64,000 bases of DNA from Corynebacterium sp. MSK041 (GTDB lineage Bacteria; Actinomycetota; Actinomycetes; Mycobacteriales; Mycobacteriaceae): positions 186,001 to 250,000 of the forward strand of contig NZ_JASPJK010000001.1 in NCBI RefSeq assembly GCF_030232265.1, in the 5' to 3' direction. This document shows positions 28,883 to 39,993 of this stretch, in pieces. The position numbers were made by a program, and so were the translations under genes. Within the stretch, counting starts at the first letter, position 1, and every line of letters begins with the position of its first letter. The notes beneath the pieces were generated by a model. That model was not told where the DNA came from, did not search any database, and saw only the letters and a program-made list of their open reading frames with translations.

Positions 28883-30023
28883 CCGGGTCCTGCTTGTTAC
28901 GAATGATTTCCCGCCGACAGTTGGTGGGATTCAGTCGTATCTAGAGCAGTTTGTTTCAGAGGTCGTCGCGCGTCGGGGCCGCGATTCGATAGTCGTATTC
29001 GCGTCGACGCAGGATGTGGAAGCTGCGAAGCTTTTCGACGCTGCCCAGGAGTACCTCGTTCACCGCTGGCCCCGCACGGTGATGCTTCCTACGCCGGCCG
29101 CAGCCCGTGAAATGAAGCGGATCATCCGGGAACACAAGATTGATACCGTGTGGTTTGGTGCGGCGGCGCCGCTTGCACTTTTGGCCCAAGAGGCACGCAA
29201 GGCTGGTGCCATGCGGATCGTGTCCACGACACATGGGCATGAGGTTGGCTGGTCCATGCTGCCCGTGGCAAGGCAAATGCTGCGCCGCATTGGGAAAACG
29301 ACAGACACGTTGACGTATGTGTCGGAATACACGCGACGTCGATTTTCTTCTGCATTTGGTGCTCATCCGGACTATGTTGCTTTGCCTTCCGGTGTGGACA
29401 CGGAGTTTTTCCGCCCTGCAACCTCAGCGCAAAAAGTGGGCACGCGCAGTGAGTTCGGCTATGGGGATGAACCACTCGTTGTGGTGGCCTCCCGATTGGT
29501 CGCACGTAAAGGCCAGGATCAACTGATTCGCGGGTGGGGCACAATACAAGAGGCTTTCCCAGATGCCCGTCTTGCCGTTATTGGGGAGGGGCCGTATCGG
29601 AAGAAACTTGAGCAGCTCGCGGTGTCTTATGCGCGGGCAGTGACGTTTCATGGGCGTCTGCCACGGACAAGCATGCGTGACCTTGTCGCAGCGGCAGACA
29701 TTATGGCCATGCCGGCGCGCACCCGTGGAGGCGGGTTGGACGTGGAAGGTCTTGGCATCGTCTACCTTGAAGCTCAGGCATGCGGAGTTCCAGTCATTGC
29801 AGGTACCTCAGGCGGAGCACCAGAGACTGTTACTCCAGACACTGGCATTGTCGTCGATGGATCCCGAGCTCAGACGGTCGCGGAAGCGGTGGTGGAGCTG
29901 TTGGGGGACGGGGCACGCAGAAAAGCAATGGGCCTCAATGGGAGACAGCATGTGTCTGAGATTTTCTCCTGGCAAGCCTTGGGGGACAGGCTCGAGGGCG
30001 TGCTATTCGGAGAGCAGGGCTAG
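28866..30023 (+). CDS. pimB: GT4 mannosyltransferase PimB' (phosphatidylinositol mannoside synthesis)
   Basis: This GDP-mannose-dependent GT4 enzyme has 385 residues and is homologous to C. glutamicum PimB', which adds the second mannose to Ac1PIM1 in PIM and lipoglycan synthesis. The N-terminal LLVTNDFPPTVGGIQSYL, THGHEVGWSML, and the C-terminal nucleotide-sugar site (PARTRGGGLDVEGLGIVYLE, with the catalytic EX7E-type Glu) are diagnostic. The GTG at 28866 overlaps the previous gene by 17 bp; the conserved protein begins at RVLLVT a few residues later, so the exact start is uncertain. Its stop codon lies within the -10 element of the next gene. Confidence 0.92.
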   Translation: MQSATSRVLLVTNDFPPTVGGIQSYLEQFVSEVVARRGRDSIVVFASTQDVEAAKLFDAAQEYLVHRWPRTVMLPTPAAAREMKRIIREHKIDTVWFGAAAPLALLAQEARKAGAMRIVSTTHGHEVGWSMLPVARQMLRRIGKTTDTLTYVSEYTRRRFSSAFGAHPDYVALPSGVDTEFFRPATSAQKVGTRSEFGYGDEPLVVVASRLVARKGQDQLIRGWGTIQEAFPDARLAVIGEGPYRKKLEQLAVSYARAVTFHGRLPRTSMRDLVAAADIMAMPARTRGGGLDVEGLGIVYLEAQACGVPVIAGTSGGAPETVTPDTGIVVDGSRAQTVAEAVVELLGDGARRKAMGLNGRQHVSEIFSWQALGDRLEGVLFGEQG

Positions 30024-30034
30024 AATAATGCCCT
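30021..30034 (+). promoter_or_regulatory. Putative -10 element of a leaderless glucokinase transcript
   Basis: TAGAAT at 30021-30026 is followed by 8 nt and then the ATG at 30035. No SD precedes the ATG. The first three bases of the hexamer are the pimB stop codon. Confidence 0.5.
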
Positions 30035-30994
30035 ATGTCTGAGACAAAGCTGACCATCGGGTTCGATATCGGGGGCACAAACACCCGCGCCGGTGTCGTC
30101 GATGAGGGGGGCCGCGTCCTTGATGTTGAGTCCACGCGAACCCCGCACACGCCTGAAGGGTTACGCCATGCCATCGTGGGCATGGTAGATACGCTGCGTC
30201 ATCGCAGCCCAGCTGGCGCGATTGGCTCTGTGGGGCTTGCTGTCGCTGGATTCCTCGATCCCGAGTGTGAAGTGGTTCGCTTTGCCCCTCATCTTCCGTG
30301 GCAGGACAACGAGCCGGTAAGGAAGATCCTGCAAGGTGAGCTCGGGCTGCCCGTGAGATTGGAGCATGACGCGAACGCGGCTGCCTGGGGTGAGTACCGT
30401 TTTGGGGCTGCGCAAGATGCGAAAACGTGGGTGCTGTTTGCGGTTGGTACTGGGATCGGTGCAACGCTCATGCATAACGGTGAGATCTACCGTGGTGCTT
30501 TTGGTACTGCCCCAGAATTCGGTCACGTGACTGTGGTTCCTGGTGGGCGCGCATGCTCATGTGGCAAACAGGGCTGCTTGGAGCGCTACGCATCGGGCAC
30601 TGCGCTGGTAGATACCGCAGTAGAGATTGCCACTAAGGGTGGTTTTGAGTCCTGTGAGCTGTACCGCAAAGCCGTGGATAAACGGGCAACGGGCAATGAT
30701 GTCGTCGCGGCAGCGCGCGCCGGCGACGCATTGGGCCTAGCCACGATGGACCATTTCGCCATGTGGCTTGGTCAAGGTCTTTCCTTGGTGTGCGATGTGT
30801 TGGATCCGGAACTCATCGTCTTGGGTGGGGGAGTGAGCCGCGATGCGGATTTATTCCTAGATACAGCACAGCAGACCATGGCACGTTCAGTGGTAGGCGC
30901 TGGCTTTCGGCCCTTGCCGGCACTTCAAACAGCCGTTTTGGGCTCGCAGGCAGGTATGATCGGCGTTGCTGATTTGGCCCGACACCAGATGTAG
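30035..30994 (+). CDS. glk: ROK family glucokinase
   Basis: This 319-residue sugar kinase should phosphorylate glucose with ATP in the cytoplasm. Visible are the phosphate-binding loop FDIGGTNTRAG, the catalytic Asp in EHDANAAAWGE, VGTGIGATL, and the ROK zinc-site motif CSCGKQGCLE with the preceding His in EFGHVTVVPG. It lies 11 bp after pimB. The context (PimB', acyltransferase, glucokinase) is conserved in corynebacteria, where the orthologue is called glk. Other ROK specificities cannot be excluded by sequence. Confidence 0.9.
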   Translation: MSETKLTIGFDIGGTNTRAGVVDEGGRVLDVESTRTPHTPEGLRHAIVGMVDTLRHRSPAGAIGSVGLAVAGFLDPECEVVRFAPHLPWQDNEPVRKILQGELGLPVRLEHDANAAAWGEYRFGAAQDAKTWVLFAVGTGIGATLMHNGEIYRGAFGTAPEFGHVTVVPGGRACSCGKQGCLERYASGTALVDTAVEIATKGGFESCELYRKAVDKRATGNDVVAAARAGDALGLATMDHFAMWLGQGLSLVCDVLDPELIVLGGGVSRDADLFLDTAQQTMARSVVGAGFRPLPALQTAVLGSQAGMIGVADLARHQM

Positions 30995-31001
30995 AGGAAA
31001 T

Positions 31002-31754
31002 ATGAACAACAAGTGGTACAAGTTCTTTAAGTACATCCTGATTGGGCCGTGGCTGCGTTTGTGGAACCGCCCGGAGACCCAAGGTTTGGACAATATCCCG
31101 CCGGAGGGCACCCCGGCGCTCATGGTGTCCAACCACCAGGCAGTCATGGATTCCTTCTACTTCCCGCTGGTGTGCCCGCGCCAGCTGGTTCATCCAGCGA
31201 AGAAGGAATACTTCACATCCCCGGGTTTTTCTGGTGCTGTGCAAAAGTTTTTCATGACGGCGGTGGGGCAGGTTCCCATTGACCGTGAGTCCAAGGACGC
31301 GGGTTCGGCGTTGTTGAAGGTGACCAAGGAGGTCTTCGGCAACGGCGATTTGTTCTGCATCTACCCGGAGGGCACGCGTTCGCCGGATGGAAGGATCTAC
31401 AAAGGCAAGACGGGTATGGCTCGCGTTGCCATGGAATCGGGTGTGCCGTGTATTCCGGTAGCCATGATTGGTACCCGTAATGCGAACCCGATTGGTTCAT
31501 GGATACCCCGTCCGACGAAGGTGCGCGTAAAAATTGGTGAGCCAGTTGACCCGCACCAGTGGGCGCGTGACAACGGTTTTGAGCCAGATGATCCAGCCGT
31601 GTGGCGTCCGTTCACGGATTTCTTCATGGAGCAGCTCGTTGAGCTGTCCGGCTACTCCTATGTGGATGCGTACGCCGCCGATGTGAAGAAGTCTCTTGAA
31701 GCCGGCAAGGGGTACCCGAAGGGCACTGAGCCCACGGGGAACACGCTGGATTAA
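31002..31754 (+). CDS. plsC: 1-acyl-glycerol-3-phosphate acyltransferase family protein
   Basis: This 250-residue LPLAT-family acyltransferase has the catalytic HX4D motif in SNHQAVMDSFYF and the substrate-binding YPEGTRSPDG. An N-terminal hydrophobic patch (FKYILIGPWLRL) suggests membrane association. The ATG at 31002 follows AGAGGAA at good distance; the frame is open for 12 codons upstream but lacks an SD. It lies 7 bp after the glucokinase gene. Phosphatidic acid synthesis is the expected role, and a PIM-specific acylation is a possible alternative given the nearby pimB. Confidence 0.9.
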   Translation: MNNKWYKFFKYILIGPWLRLWNRPETQGLDNIPPEGTPALMVSNHQAVMDSFYFPLVCPRQLVHPAKKEYFTSPGFSGAVQKFFMTAVGQVPIDRESKDAGSALLKVTKEVFGNGDLFCIYPEGTRSPDGRIYKGKTGMARVAMESGVPCIPVAMIGTRNANPIGSWIPRPTKVRVKIGEPVDPHQWARDNGFEPDDPAVWRPFTDFFMEQLVELSGYSYVDAYAADVKKSLEAGKGYPKGTEPTGNTLD

Positions 31755-31762
31755 GGCTATTT

Positions 31763-32275
31763 GTGCGGTACTTCTACGACACTGAATTTATTGAGGATGG
31801 TCAGACCATCACGCTCGTGTCCATTGGCATTGTTGCGGAGGATGGGCGCGAGTACTACGCGGTTTCAACCGATTTTGATGGGACACGCGCGAACCGGTGG
31901 GTGCGCGAAAACGTGCTAGCTAAGCTGCCTAATCTGGATAATCCAGTGTGGAAGCCGCAGCGCCAGATCCGGGACGAGGTTTATGAGTTTCTGACCTTTG
32001 GCGGGCACCGTCCGGAGCTGTGGGCGTGGGTGGGGGCTTACGACCACGTGGTGTTTGCTCAGCTCTGGGGGGATATGACGAAGCTGCCCAAGGATTTGCC
32101 GCGCTTCACCCGTGAATTGAAGCAGTACTGGGATATGGCTGGTCGCCCGTCCTTGCCACGGACGCCGAAGGATAACCATGATGCACTCGTGGATGCACGC
32201 CATAACCTTCACAAGTTCCGGGCTTGTCAGCGTGCTCTCCCCCTCGATCGACGTGGCTTTGTATTAAATAGATAG
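31763..32275 (+). CDS. Rv2179c-like 3'-5' exoribonuclease
   Basis: This 170-residue protein has an RNase H/DEDDh fold. The acidic residues are visible in RYFYDTEFIEDG (DxE), WVGAYDHVVF (second Asp) and the C-terminal DNHDALVDARHN (catalytic His and last Asp). This is the Rv2179c type of M. tuberculosis, a bacterial-specific DEDD exoribonuclease. The GTG at 31763 starts 8 bp after plsC, in the same direction as aroG 33 bp downstream, the same order as in mycobacteria (Rv2179c-aroG). Confidence 0.88.
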   Translation: MRYFYDTEFIEDGQTITLVSIGIVAEDGREYYAVSTDFDGTRANRWVRENVLAKLPNLDNPVWKPQRQIRDEVYEFLTFGGHRPELWAWVGAYDHVVFAQLWGDMTKLPKDLPRFTRELKQYWDMAGRPSLPRTPKDNHDALVDARHNLHKFRACQRALPLDRRGFVLNR

Positions 32276-34839
<2,564 letters not shown>

Positions 34840-34884
34840 GTCTTCCAAGTATGGTGCACGGGTGGAATGAAGTGGTAGCTGACG

Positions 34885-34897
34885 TAGAGTATTCACC
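34885..34897 (+). promoter_or_regulatory. Putative -10 element of a leaderless transcript
   Basis: TAGAGT at 34885-34890 is followed by 7 nt and the GTG at 34898, with no SD sequence. This fits leaderless initiation at the start codon. Confidence 0.5.
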
Positions 34898-35263
34898 GTG
34901 AGTACAGAGAATTACGACCTTGATGCACTGCTCGCCGGCGAGACACTTTTGACGTTCCCTGAGGTTGCGGAGCAGCTTGGTGTGCCCGTGACCAAAGTGC
35001 ACGACTATGTCAATGCAGGCAAGCTTCTGTCCTGGAAGAAGGAAGGGGTAAAGGTCGTTCCTTCAACGCTTCTCGACGACGGGGGCCTATCCAAATTCAT
35101 CTCCGGCGCCATCACCGTATTGCTAGACGGCGGTTTCACTCAGGATGAGATTTTGGGGTACCTCTTCACCGCTGATGAGAGTTTGCCGGGGCGGCCTATC
35201 GACGCGCTTCATGGGCACGGTGCGCGTGAGGTTATTCGGCGTGCTCAGGCAATGGCCTTCTAG
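34898..35263 (+). CDS. Rv2175c-like winged-helix DNA-binding protein
   Basis: This 121-residue protein has an N-terminal helix-turn-helix (residues about 17-50, LTFPEVAEQLGVPVTKVHDYVNAG) and a C-terminal helical domain (PGRPIDALHGHGAREVIRRAQ). This is the plan of M. tuberculosis Rv2175c, which binds DNA and is phosphorylated by PknL. The divergent position next to pknL, with 58 bp between the starts, supports the same kinase-substrate relation. Its 3' end overlaps the convergent mptA by 32 bp. Confidence 0.9.
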   Translation: MSTENYDLDALLAGETLLTFPEVAEQLGVPVTKVHDYVNAGKLLSWKKEGVKVVPSTLLDDGGLSKFISGAITVLLDGGFTQDEILGYLFTADESLPGRPIDALHGHGAREVIRRAQAMAF

Positions 35264-36647
35264 CCGCTAGCCATGCAGCGATGGCGGTGAGCATCATCCA
35301 CCAGCCGTCGTAGAAACGGTGGTTGCCACTACCCATGAAGGACAGTGCAACCACAACAGATGCCGCCACCGTGAGCTTGATTAGCCATGGCCGGGGTTTG
35401 AACGTGCCCACAAGGGTGAGAGATGAGGCGAAGTACCACGGCAGCGTGACGGCGTTGAACAGGAATGCGACTTGGTAGGCCAGCGTGATACCCATGATTG
35501 CGCGCCGGTCTGACTGACGGAAGATGGCCCACACTGCCACCAATCCGGCGAGCATGAGCAAAGAACCAACTGTGCGGGCGCCGGTGAGGATGGTGTTGTA
35601 CCTAAAGGTTTCGTCGATAAGCTGAATGAACGGCGCGACCGCATCGGCCATGAGCGTGGCACCTGACAGGGGATTGACCACCTTGGAGTTGCCGGAGATC
35701 TGCGCCAACCAGCCCCACGATGTGCCAGATGCCCATGTGACGGCTGCAACAACTGCAACAGAGATGCCCACGGTAGCTGCCCCGCCGAGAAAGAACACGC
35801 CGCATCGTTTCGCCAGGGGAGTGCCCTTTGGTGCGTACCGGGCCAGCATCATCCACACGACGAAAGGTAGCGCGATAGCTGCGGTGGCCTTGAGCGATAC
35901 CGCCACGCCGATGAGTGCAACGCCAAAACCGAACCGGTCGCGCAGGCAGGCCAGCAAACCAACGGAGACGAGCCCGACCATCACGGATTCGTTGTGCATG
36001 CCACCCACCATGTGGATGATCATCACTGGGTTAGCTACACCCAGCCACAGTGCAAGAGCGGGGTTCCCACCAAGGTGCTCCGCAATGCGTGGGACAGCAA
36101 GAGCGATGGCTACAAATCCTGCGAGGGAGATGATTTTGTACACGATGAGACCGGCTGTGACATTATCGCCAACCAGCGTGGTCACCCCATCCCCGATCCA
36201 CAAATGCAGGGGGCCATATGGCGTTGTGGTGTTCCGCCAGTCGTGGGAGACCTCCAACAAATAAGGCCCAGGGTTGACGGCAGCGCCTTCCGAGTACGGG
36301 TCGAATCCGTCACGGACCATTGCCCCCTGCATCAGGTAGGAGTACACATCCCGTGACATCAGCGGCGCGGCAAGAACCAAAGGTGTTGTCCACGCCCACA
36401 GTGCTGTGCGAACAGCCTTCTCGCGACGTTCGCTACCCAGCAATACCCATGCCGCCACCAGCAGGAATATGCCCGTTGTCAGCATCACATCCATGAGGCC
36501 GCGCGCGTGACCATAGCTGAGTGATGACCAACCGAGGGCGTCTAGCACACCACCGCGGTTACGCGTCGCGCCAGCGCCAAAAGAACCCAACATCATGAGC
36601 ACTGAGCCCACGGCGCCGAGCGGGATGATCCAGGAGCGTGCTGCCAA
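35232..36647 (-). CDS. mptA: Alpha-1,6-mannosyltransferase MptA (lipomannan synthesis)
   Basis: This GT-C family polyprenyl-phosphomannose-dependent transferase extends the mannan core of lipomannan and lipoarabinomannan. It has 471 residues and about 13 hydrophobic segments. The first extracytoplasmic loop has the GT-C aspartate motif in MSRDVYSYLMQG. Family markers are DPYSEGAAVNPGPYL and the TPYGPLHLWI segment. The start is TTG at 36647, 7 nt after AAAGGA, and that SD overlaps the stop region of idsA 11 bp upstream. The idsA-mptA order is typical of corynebacteria. Confidence 0.9.
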   Translation of the reverse strand: MAARSWIIPLGAVGSVLMMLGSFGAGATRNRGGVLDALGWSSLSYGHARGLMDVMLTTGIFLLVAAWVLLGSERREKAVRTALWAWTTPLVLAAPLMSRDVYSYLMQGAMVRDGFDPYSEGAAVNPGPYLLEVSHDWRNTTTPYGPLHLWIGDGVTTLVGDNVTAGLIVYKIISLAGFVAIALAVPRIAEHLGGNPALALWLGVANPVMIIHMVGGMHNESVMVGLVSVGLLACLRDRFGFGVALIGVAVSLKATAAIALPFVVWMMLARYAPKGTPLAKRCGVFFLGGAATVGISVAVVAAVTWASGTSWGWLAQISGNSKVVNPLSGATLMADAVAPFIQLIDETFRYNTILTGARTVGSLLMLAGLVAVWAIFRQSDRRAIMGITLAYQVAFLFNAVTLPWYFASSLTLVGTFKPRPWLIKLTVAASVVVALSFMGSGNHRFYDGWWMMLTAIAAWLAARRPLPEHAE

Positions 36648-36658
36648 CGAACAATCCT

Positions 36659-37762
36659 TTACATACGTCGTGCAGTGGCTTTCTCAGCCATTGTCTTCAA
36701 TGCCTCTGCGGCACTGTGGTCCAGCTGCGCGTGGTCTAGGAAGGAAAGTCCGGACTCCGTCAGGTGCGCAATTCGCTTTTCGACGTCCTCCACCGCCCCC
36801 GTCCCCTCCACAATCGCCGCGAGCTCCGCGATATCCTTTGGGTCCTGTACCACTCCGATCCCAGAGCGTAGCTTCTCAGCGGACGCTGGATCAGTCCGAT
36901 CCGCGGCCTGTAAAGCAAGCGAGTACAAGACAGTGCGCTTTCCTTCCCGCAGATCATCACCAGCAGGTTTACCTGTAATCTCCGGGTCTCCGAAGACCCC
37001 CAACAAATCGTCCCGCAGCTGATACGCCACACCAATGTCGCGACCGTACCCGCGCAATGCGGCAATCGTCGTCTCATCTGCACCGGCAACTGCGGCACCC
37101 AAGTGAAGTGGGCGCTCAATGGTGTATGCGGCGGTCTTATACACATTCACCGCGTTAGCCAGCTCCTCACTCTCTGAGCCCGCCGCCTCCAAGGAGATGT
37201 CCAGAATCTGGCCACCGATGACCTCACTGCGCATCCCACGCCACGGTTCATGCGCGCGGTCACGGGCAGCGGTGCTCAGCCCTGAGCCATGCCACATGTC
37301 ATCTGCCCACACCAACGCTAGGTCCCCGATGAGGATAGCCACGTTCTGCCCGAAGACATCTGCGTCACCGTGCCACCCGCGTGCCCGGTGGTTAGCTGCC
37401 GCTGACCGGTGAACAGTAGGGTTGCCGCGCCGGGTATCGGAAGCGTCGATGATGTCATCGTGGATCAGCGCACATGCCTGGATGAACTCGAGCGCACTGA
37501 CAGCCCGCAGGACAGCCAAGGGGTCTTCCGTGCCTCTGTCCAAGCCCCCAACAGCGGTATAGCCCACCCAGCCAAAAGTCGGGCGAATGCGCTTTCCGCC
37601 GCCCAGAACAAAGTCACGCAAAAGTCCCACGGCATCTGCGACAGGACCACCGATCTGCGCAACGGGTGGGGAGACCTCATTGAGAAAAGCGTCCAGTTGG
37701 CGTTCTACCGCCGCTGGAACATCATCGAGAGTGGGGACGGAACCGAAAGGGGGTTGTTCCAC
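36659..37762 (-). CDS. idsA: Polyprenyl diphosphate synthase (geranylgeranyl diphosphate synthase type)
   Basis: This trans-isoprenyl diphosphate synthase has 367 residues. It has the first Asp-rich motif in ALIHDDIIDASDTRRG (DDxxD), the second in YQLRDDLLGVFGD, and GGGKRIRP near residue 55. In C. glutamicum IdsA is the main GGPP synthase, feeding carotenoids, menaquinone and prenyl phosphates. The GTG at 37762 (VEQPPFGSVP) lies 9 nt after AAAGGAG; the frame stays open 13 codons upstream without an SD. It is co-transcribed with mptA. Chain length cannot be fixed from sequence alone. Confidence 0.92.
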   Translation of the reverse strand: MEQPPFGSVPTLDDVPAAVERQLDAFLNEVSPPVAQIGGPVADAVGLLRDFVLGGGKRIRPTFGWVGYTAVGGLDRGTEDPLAVLRAVSALEFIQACALIHDDIIDASDTRRGNPTVHRSAAANHRARGWHGDADVFGQNVAILIGDLALVWADDMWHGSGLSTAARDRAHEPWRGMRSEVIGGQILDISLEAAGSESEELANAVNVYKTAAYTIERPLHLGAAVAGADETTIAALRGYGRDIGVAYQLRDDLLGVFGDPEITGKPAGDDLREGKRTVLYSLALQAADRTDPASAEKLRSGIGVVQDPKDIAELAAIVEGTGAVEDVEKRIAHLTESGLSFLDHAQLDHSAAEALKTMAEKATARRM

Positions 37763-37832
37763 GAAACATGGCTCCTTTAACCAGTTGCGGGCGGTTAGCA
37801 ATACCGCTCACTTTACAGCTAGGCGCGGGCGA

Positions 37833-38384
37833 TCAGGCCAGAGGCAGTTTCCTGCCCAGGATGGCAAAGGGCCGACTGTCGCCGTCGTAGGTGAAATGGC
37901 GCAGAACGTCCAGGAACCCGAGGGAACGGTAAAGCCCAAACGCAGCATTATTCTCACCTGGCACCTCCGGTGTGGATAGCAATGCGTAGGGTTCCGTAGT
38001 TTGCTCCAGCAACAAGTGCATGAGTTTCCGGCCAGTTCCTTTGCACTGCAAATAAGGCGCAACATGAATTTCGGCGACCTCAAAATAGTTCCGTATCACC
38101 GTGATCATGGCTGGCGTCATTGCCTGTCGCTGAAACAGGCCTCTTCTCAATTGGAGGTCCCACCACCGGTCACGTGTGCCTTTGAAGCCATAAGCGATAC
38201 CGGCTAATGAGTCGCCTTCATAGGCAGCCACGGCAACAAAGCCTGGGGAAGTGGCATCACGGCACCACACAGCGATGCGCTGCTCACGAATCGCGGGTGG
38301 ATATTTCATCGCCGCGATGTATAGGTCCACGAGTTCCGGCACCATCTCAATGAACTGTGGCGCCGTTAGGTGGCGGAATGTCAT
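37833..38384 (-). CDS. GNAT family N-acetyltransferase
   Basis: This 183-residue GNAT-fold protein has the acetyl-CoA loop QCKGTGRKLMHLLLE (Q/RxxGxG/A) near residues 112-126 and the C-terminal NNAAFGLYRSLGFLDV segment (NxxAxxLYxxxGF), both classical. Its substrate is unknown. ATG 38384 has TGGAG 5 nt upstream; a GTG two codons earlier has no SD. It lies 70 bp upstream of idsA on the same strand, a gap that holds no clear terminator. Confidence 0.85.
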   Translation of the reverse strand: MTFRHLTAPQFIEMVPELVDLYIAAMKYPPAIREQRIAVWCRDATSPGFVAVAAYEGDSLAGIAYGFKGTRDRWWDLQLRRGLFQRQAMTPAMITVIRNYFEVAEIHVAPYLQCKGTGRKLMHLLLEQTTEPYALLSTPEVPGENNAAFGLYRSLGFLDVLRHFTYDGDSRPFAILGRKLPLA

Positions 38385-38529
38385 AGGCACTCCACTATCG
38401 AACCATGACGTGATCTCGAGTGGAGTGAAAATATGAAACTTAGAACAGATGTTCGAATTTTGGGGGAGGGGTGTCGCACGGGCTTTCTAATGTGAAGGCA
38501 ACAAAGCAGGTCACAGTGAGGTGTTAAAG

Positions 38530-38967
38530 ATGAACAGCATTATTTCTGCCACGACAGGCGCTACATATGGCACGGTTCCGCGGCCTACACGCCACGATAA
38601 ATTTCTTGATTCTGCACGGGAGCTTCTCGCGGATGCTCACTTGCGAATTGCGCATGGCGAGTACGACCTTGCGGTTGAGAGTGCTTATCGCGCGGCCTTG
38701 CGCACGGCGGGTGCGGTTATTGCGGAGTCAGTGGCCGTGGCTAAGCGCAAGAGGCTACCTACGAGTGCATGGGACAAGTTGCGTATTACTGGCCCCCAAG
38801 GCGAGATGTGGGCTGATGTTTTTAGTGGTTACTCCACGCTGCGCGGGCGGGTTGCGTCCGGCATTGAGCTTCGCCCAAACCCGCTAAAGGCGACAGCACT
38901 TGTTGCGGATGCTGCGGATTTCTACGCTGAAGTTGCGGGCGAAGATCAATCCTTGGCTGCAGCGTAG
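38530..38967 (+). CDS. SAV_6107 family HEPN-domain protein
   Basis: This 145-residue, mostly helical protein matches the actinobacterial SAV_6107 HEPN family: FLDSARELLADAHLRIAHGEYDLAVESAYRAALRTAGAVIA. The RX4-6H motif of HEPN ribonuclease toxins is not evident, so nuclease activity is unlikely. The ATG at 38530 follows GAGG with an 8-nt spacer; an upstream in-frame GTG at 38521 lies in that SD. It sits 98 bp before the DUF3040 gene. I know no function for it. Confidence 0.75.
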   Translation: MNSIISATTGATYGTVPRPTRHDKFLDSARELLADAHLRIAHGEYDLAVESAYRAALRTAGAVIAESVAVAKRKRLPTSAWDKLRITGPQGEMWADVFSGYSTLRGRVASGIELRPNPLKATALVADAADFYAEVAGEDQSLAAA

Positions 38968-39065
38968 AAGCGATTTTTGGGCTGAACTGTTATCCTGAGG
39001 AACAAAACTGCCCACTGAATCGTTATATCCTCAAAGTGGACATCAAGTGCACGGCTGGAGGAATC

Positions 39066-39455
39066 GTGGCCCTTTCTGAGCAAGAACAGCAGCTGCTCCG
39101 CGAGATCGAGGAGTCGCTCCTTGCGGATGACCCGAAATTCGGGGCATCCGTCGCTTCCGCGTCCCGTTTCCAAGATGGCACTGAATCTGGGCGTCTAACA
39201 ATGCGTTCTTTGGCCCTCATCGTGTTGGGGCTGTGCCTGCTTGTCGGTGGCGTGGCATTGGCAACGCAGAGCTTGTGGTTTGTCAGCCTGAGCATCATGG
39301 GCTTCGTAGTCATGTTCGCGGGTGGGGTTTGGGCCCTTCGCACTCCAGCTGAACCGAACGCACGTCAGGCGGGCCGCGCCAAGCATCCGTCGCAGCGCGG
39401 TGGCATGAGCTCCCGGATGGAAGAGAATTTCCGTCGCCGGTTTGAAGGCCAATAG
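39066..39455 (+). CDS. DUF3040 domain membrane protein
   Basis: This 129-residue protein starts with VALSEQEQQLLREIEESLLADDPKF, the DUF3040 signature. It then has two membrane segments (about 45-65 and 68-88), and ends in a basic tail (SSRMEENFRRRF). The GTG at 39066 is preceded by GGAGG. It is an actinobacterial family of unknown function found directly upstream of mraZ and the division cluster, and is followed by a strong terminator. Confidence 0.88.
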   Translation: MALSEQEQQLLREIEESLLADDPKFGASVASASRFQDGTESGRLTMRSLALIVLGLCLLVGGVALATQSLWFVSLSIMGFVVMFAGGVWALRTPAEPNARQAGRAKHPSQRGGMSSRMEENFRRRFEGQ

Positions 39456-39467
39456 GTAACGCATCAG

Positions 39468-39493
39468 TCCCCGCCAGTTGGCGGGGATTTTTT
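39468..39493 (+). terminator. Terminator between the DUF3040 gene and mraZ
   Basis: TCCCCGCC at 39468-39475 pairs perfectly with GGCGGGGA at 39480-39487 around AGTT, followed by six T. It isolates the division cluster from upstream transcription. Confidence 0.95.
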
Positions 39494-39712
39494 CGTGCGC
39501 TCATTTTTGGGAGTTAAGTGGCAGCAAGTGTACCTGGAGGGTGAAGGGGAAGCGAGGGGTGTCCTTGGTCGCTTTCCTTCGCTGGGTCCGTGTGGGAAGT
39601 TCCATTGCGACGAATCGGCCCGGATGAAATCCCGCGTAGGAAATTTCTCCCGTTTGGTAGTTGCCAGTGCAATGCAATCTTCTGCTTCGATGTGTGTAGG
39701 GGGGCGGCTTAG

Positions 39713-39751
39713 CCCCACTTTCACCCACTCGCGTCCCCCACTTTCACCCAC
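39713..39751 (-). promoter_or_regulatory. Distal MraZ-box-like cluster (minus orientation)
   Basis: CCCCACTTTCACCCAC occurs twice, at 39713-39728 and 39736-39751. Read on the minus strand each copy is GTGGG-TGAAA-GTGGGG, that is two GTGGG boxes with a 10-bp period. Four boxes lie within 39 bp. Confidence 0.55.
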
Positions 39752-39937
39752 CTCCACAATTTGCCTTAGGTTTCTTGGCTTTATTCTTGGATTTGGATTT
39801 GTGCGGATGGGGGTGATTTGCACTTGAGGGGGTTAAGTTAACTCTTGTTAATCATGTGTGCGGGTGTGTCCACCACTAATTTTTATGTGAGTTGACCTCG
39901 AAAAATATGAAACGCGGAAAGAAAGTTTCGCGTTAAA

Positions 39938-39993
39938 GTGGCGTTTGTGGGGGATAGTGGGATAAAGTGGGGCGCAGTGAGAGGTTAGTGGGA
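39938..39993 (+). promoter_or_regulatory. MraZ operator: six GTGGG-like direct repeats
   Basis: GTGG/GTGA elements start at 39938, 39947, 39957, 39967, 39977 and 39988, with spacings of 9, 10, 10, 10 and 11 bp. MraZ is known to bind direct repeats of TGGGN spaced by five bases in front of its own gene. The array ends 67 bp before the mraZ ATG. Confidence 0.8.
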
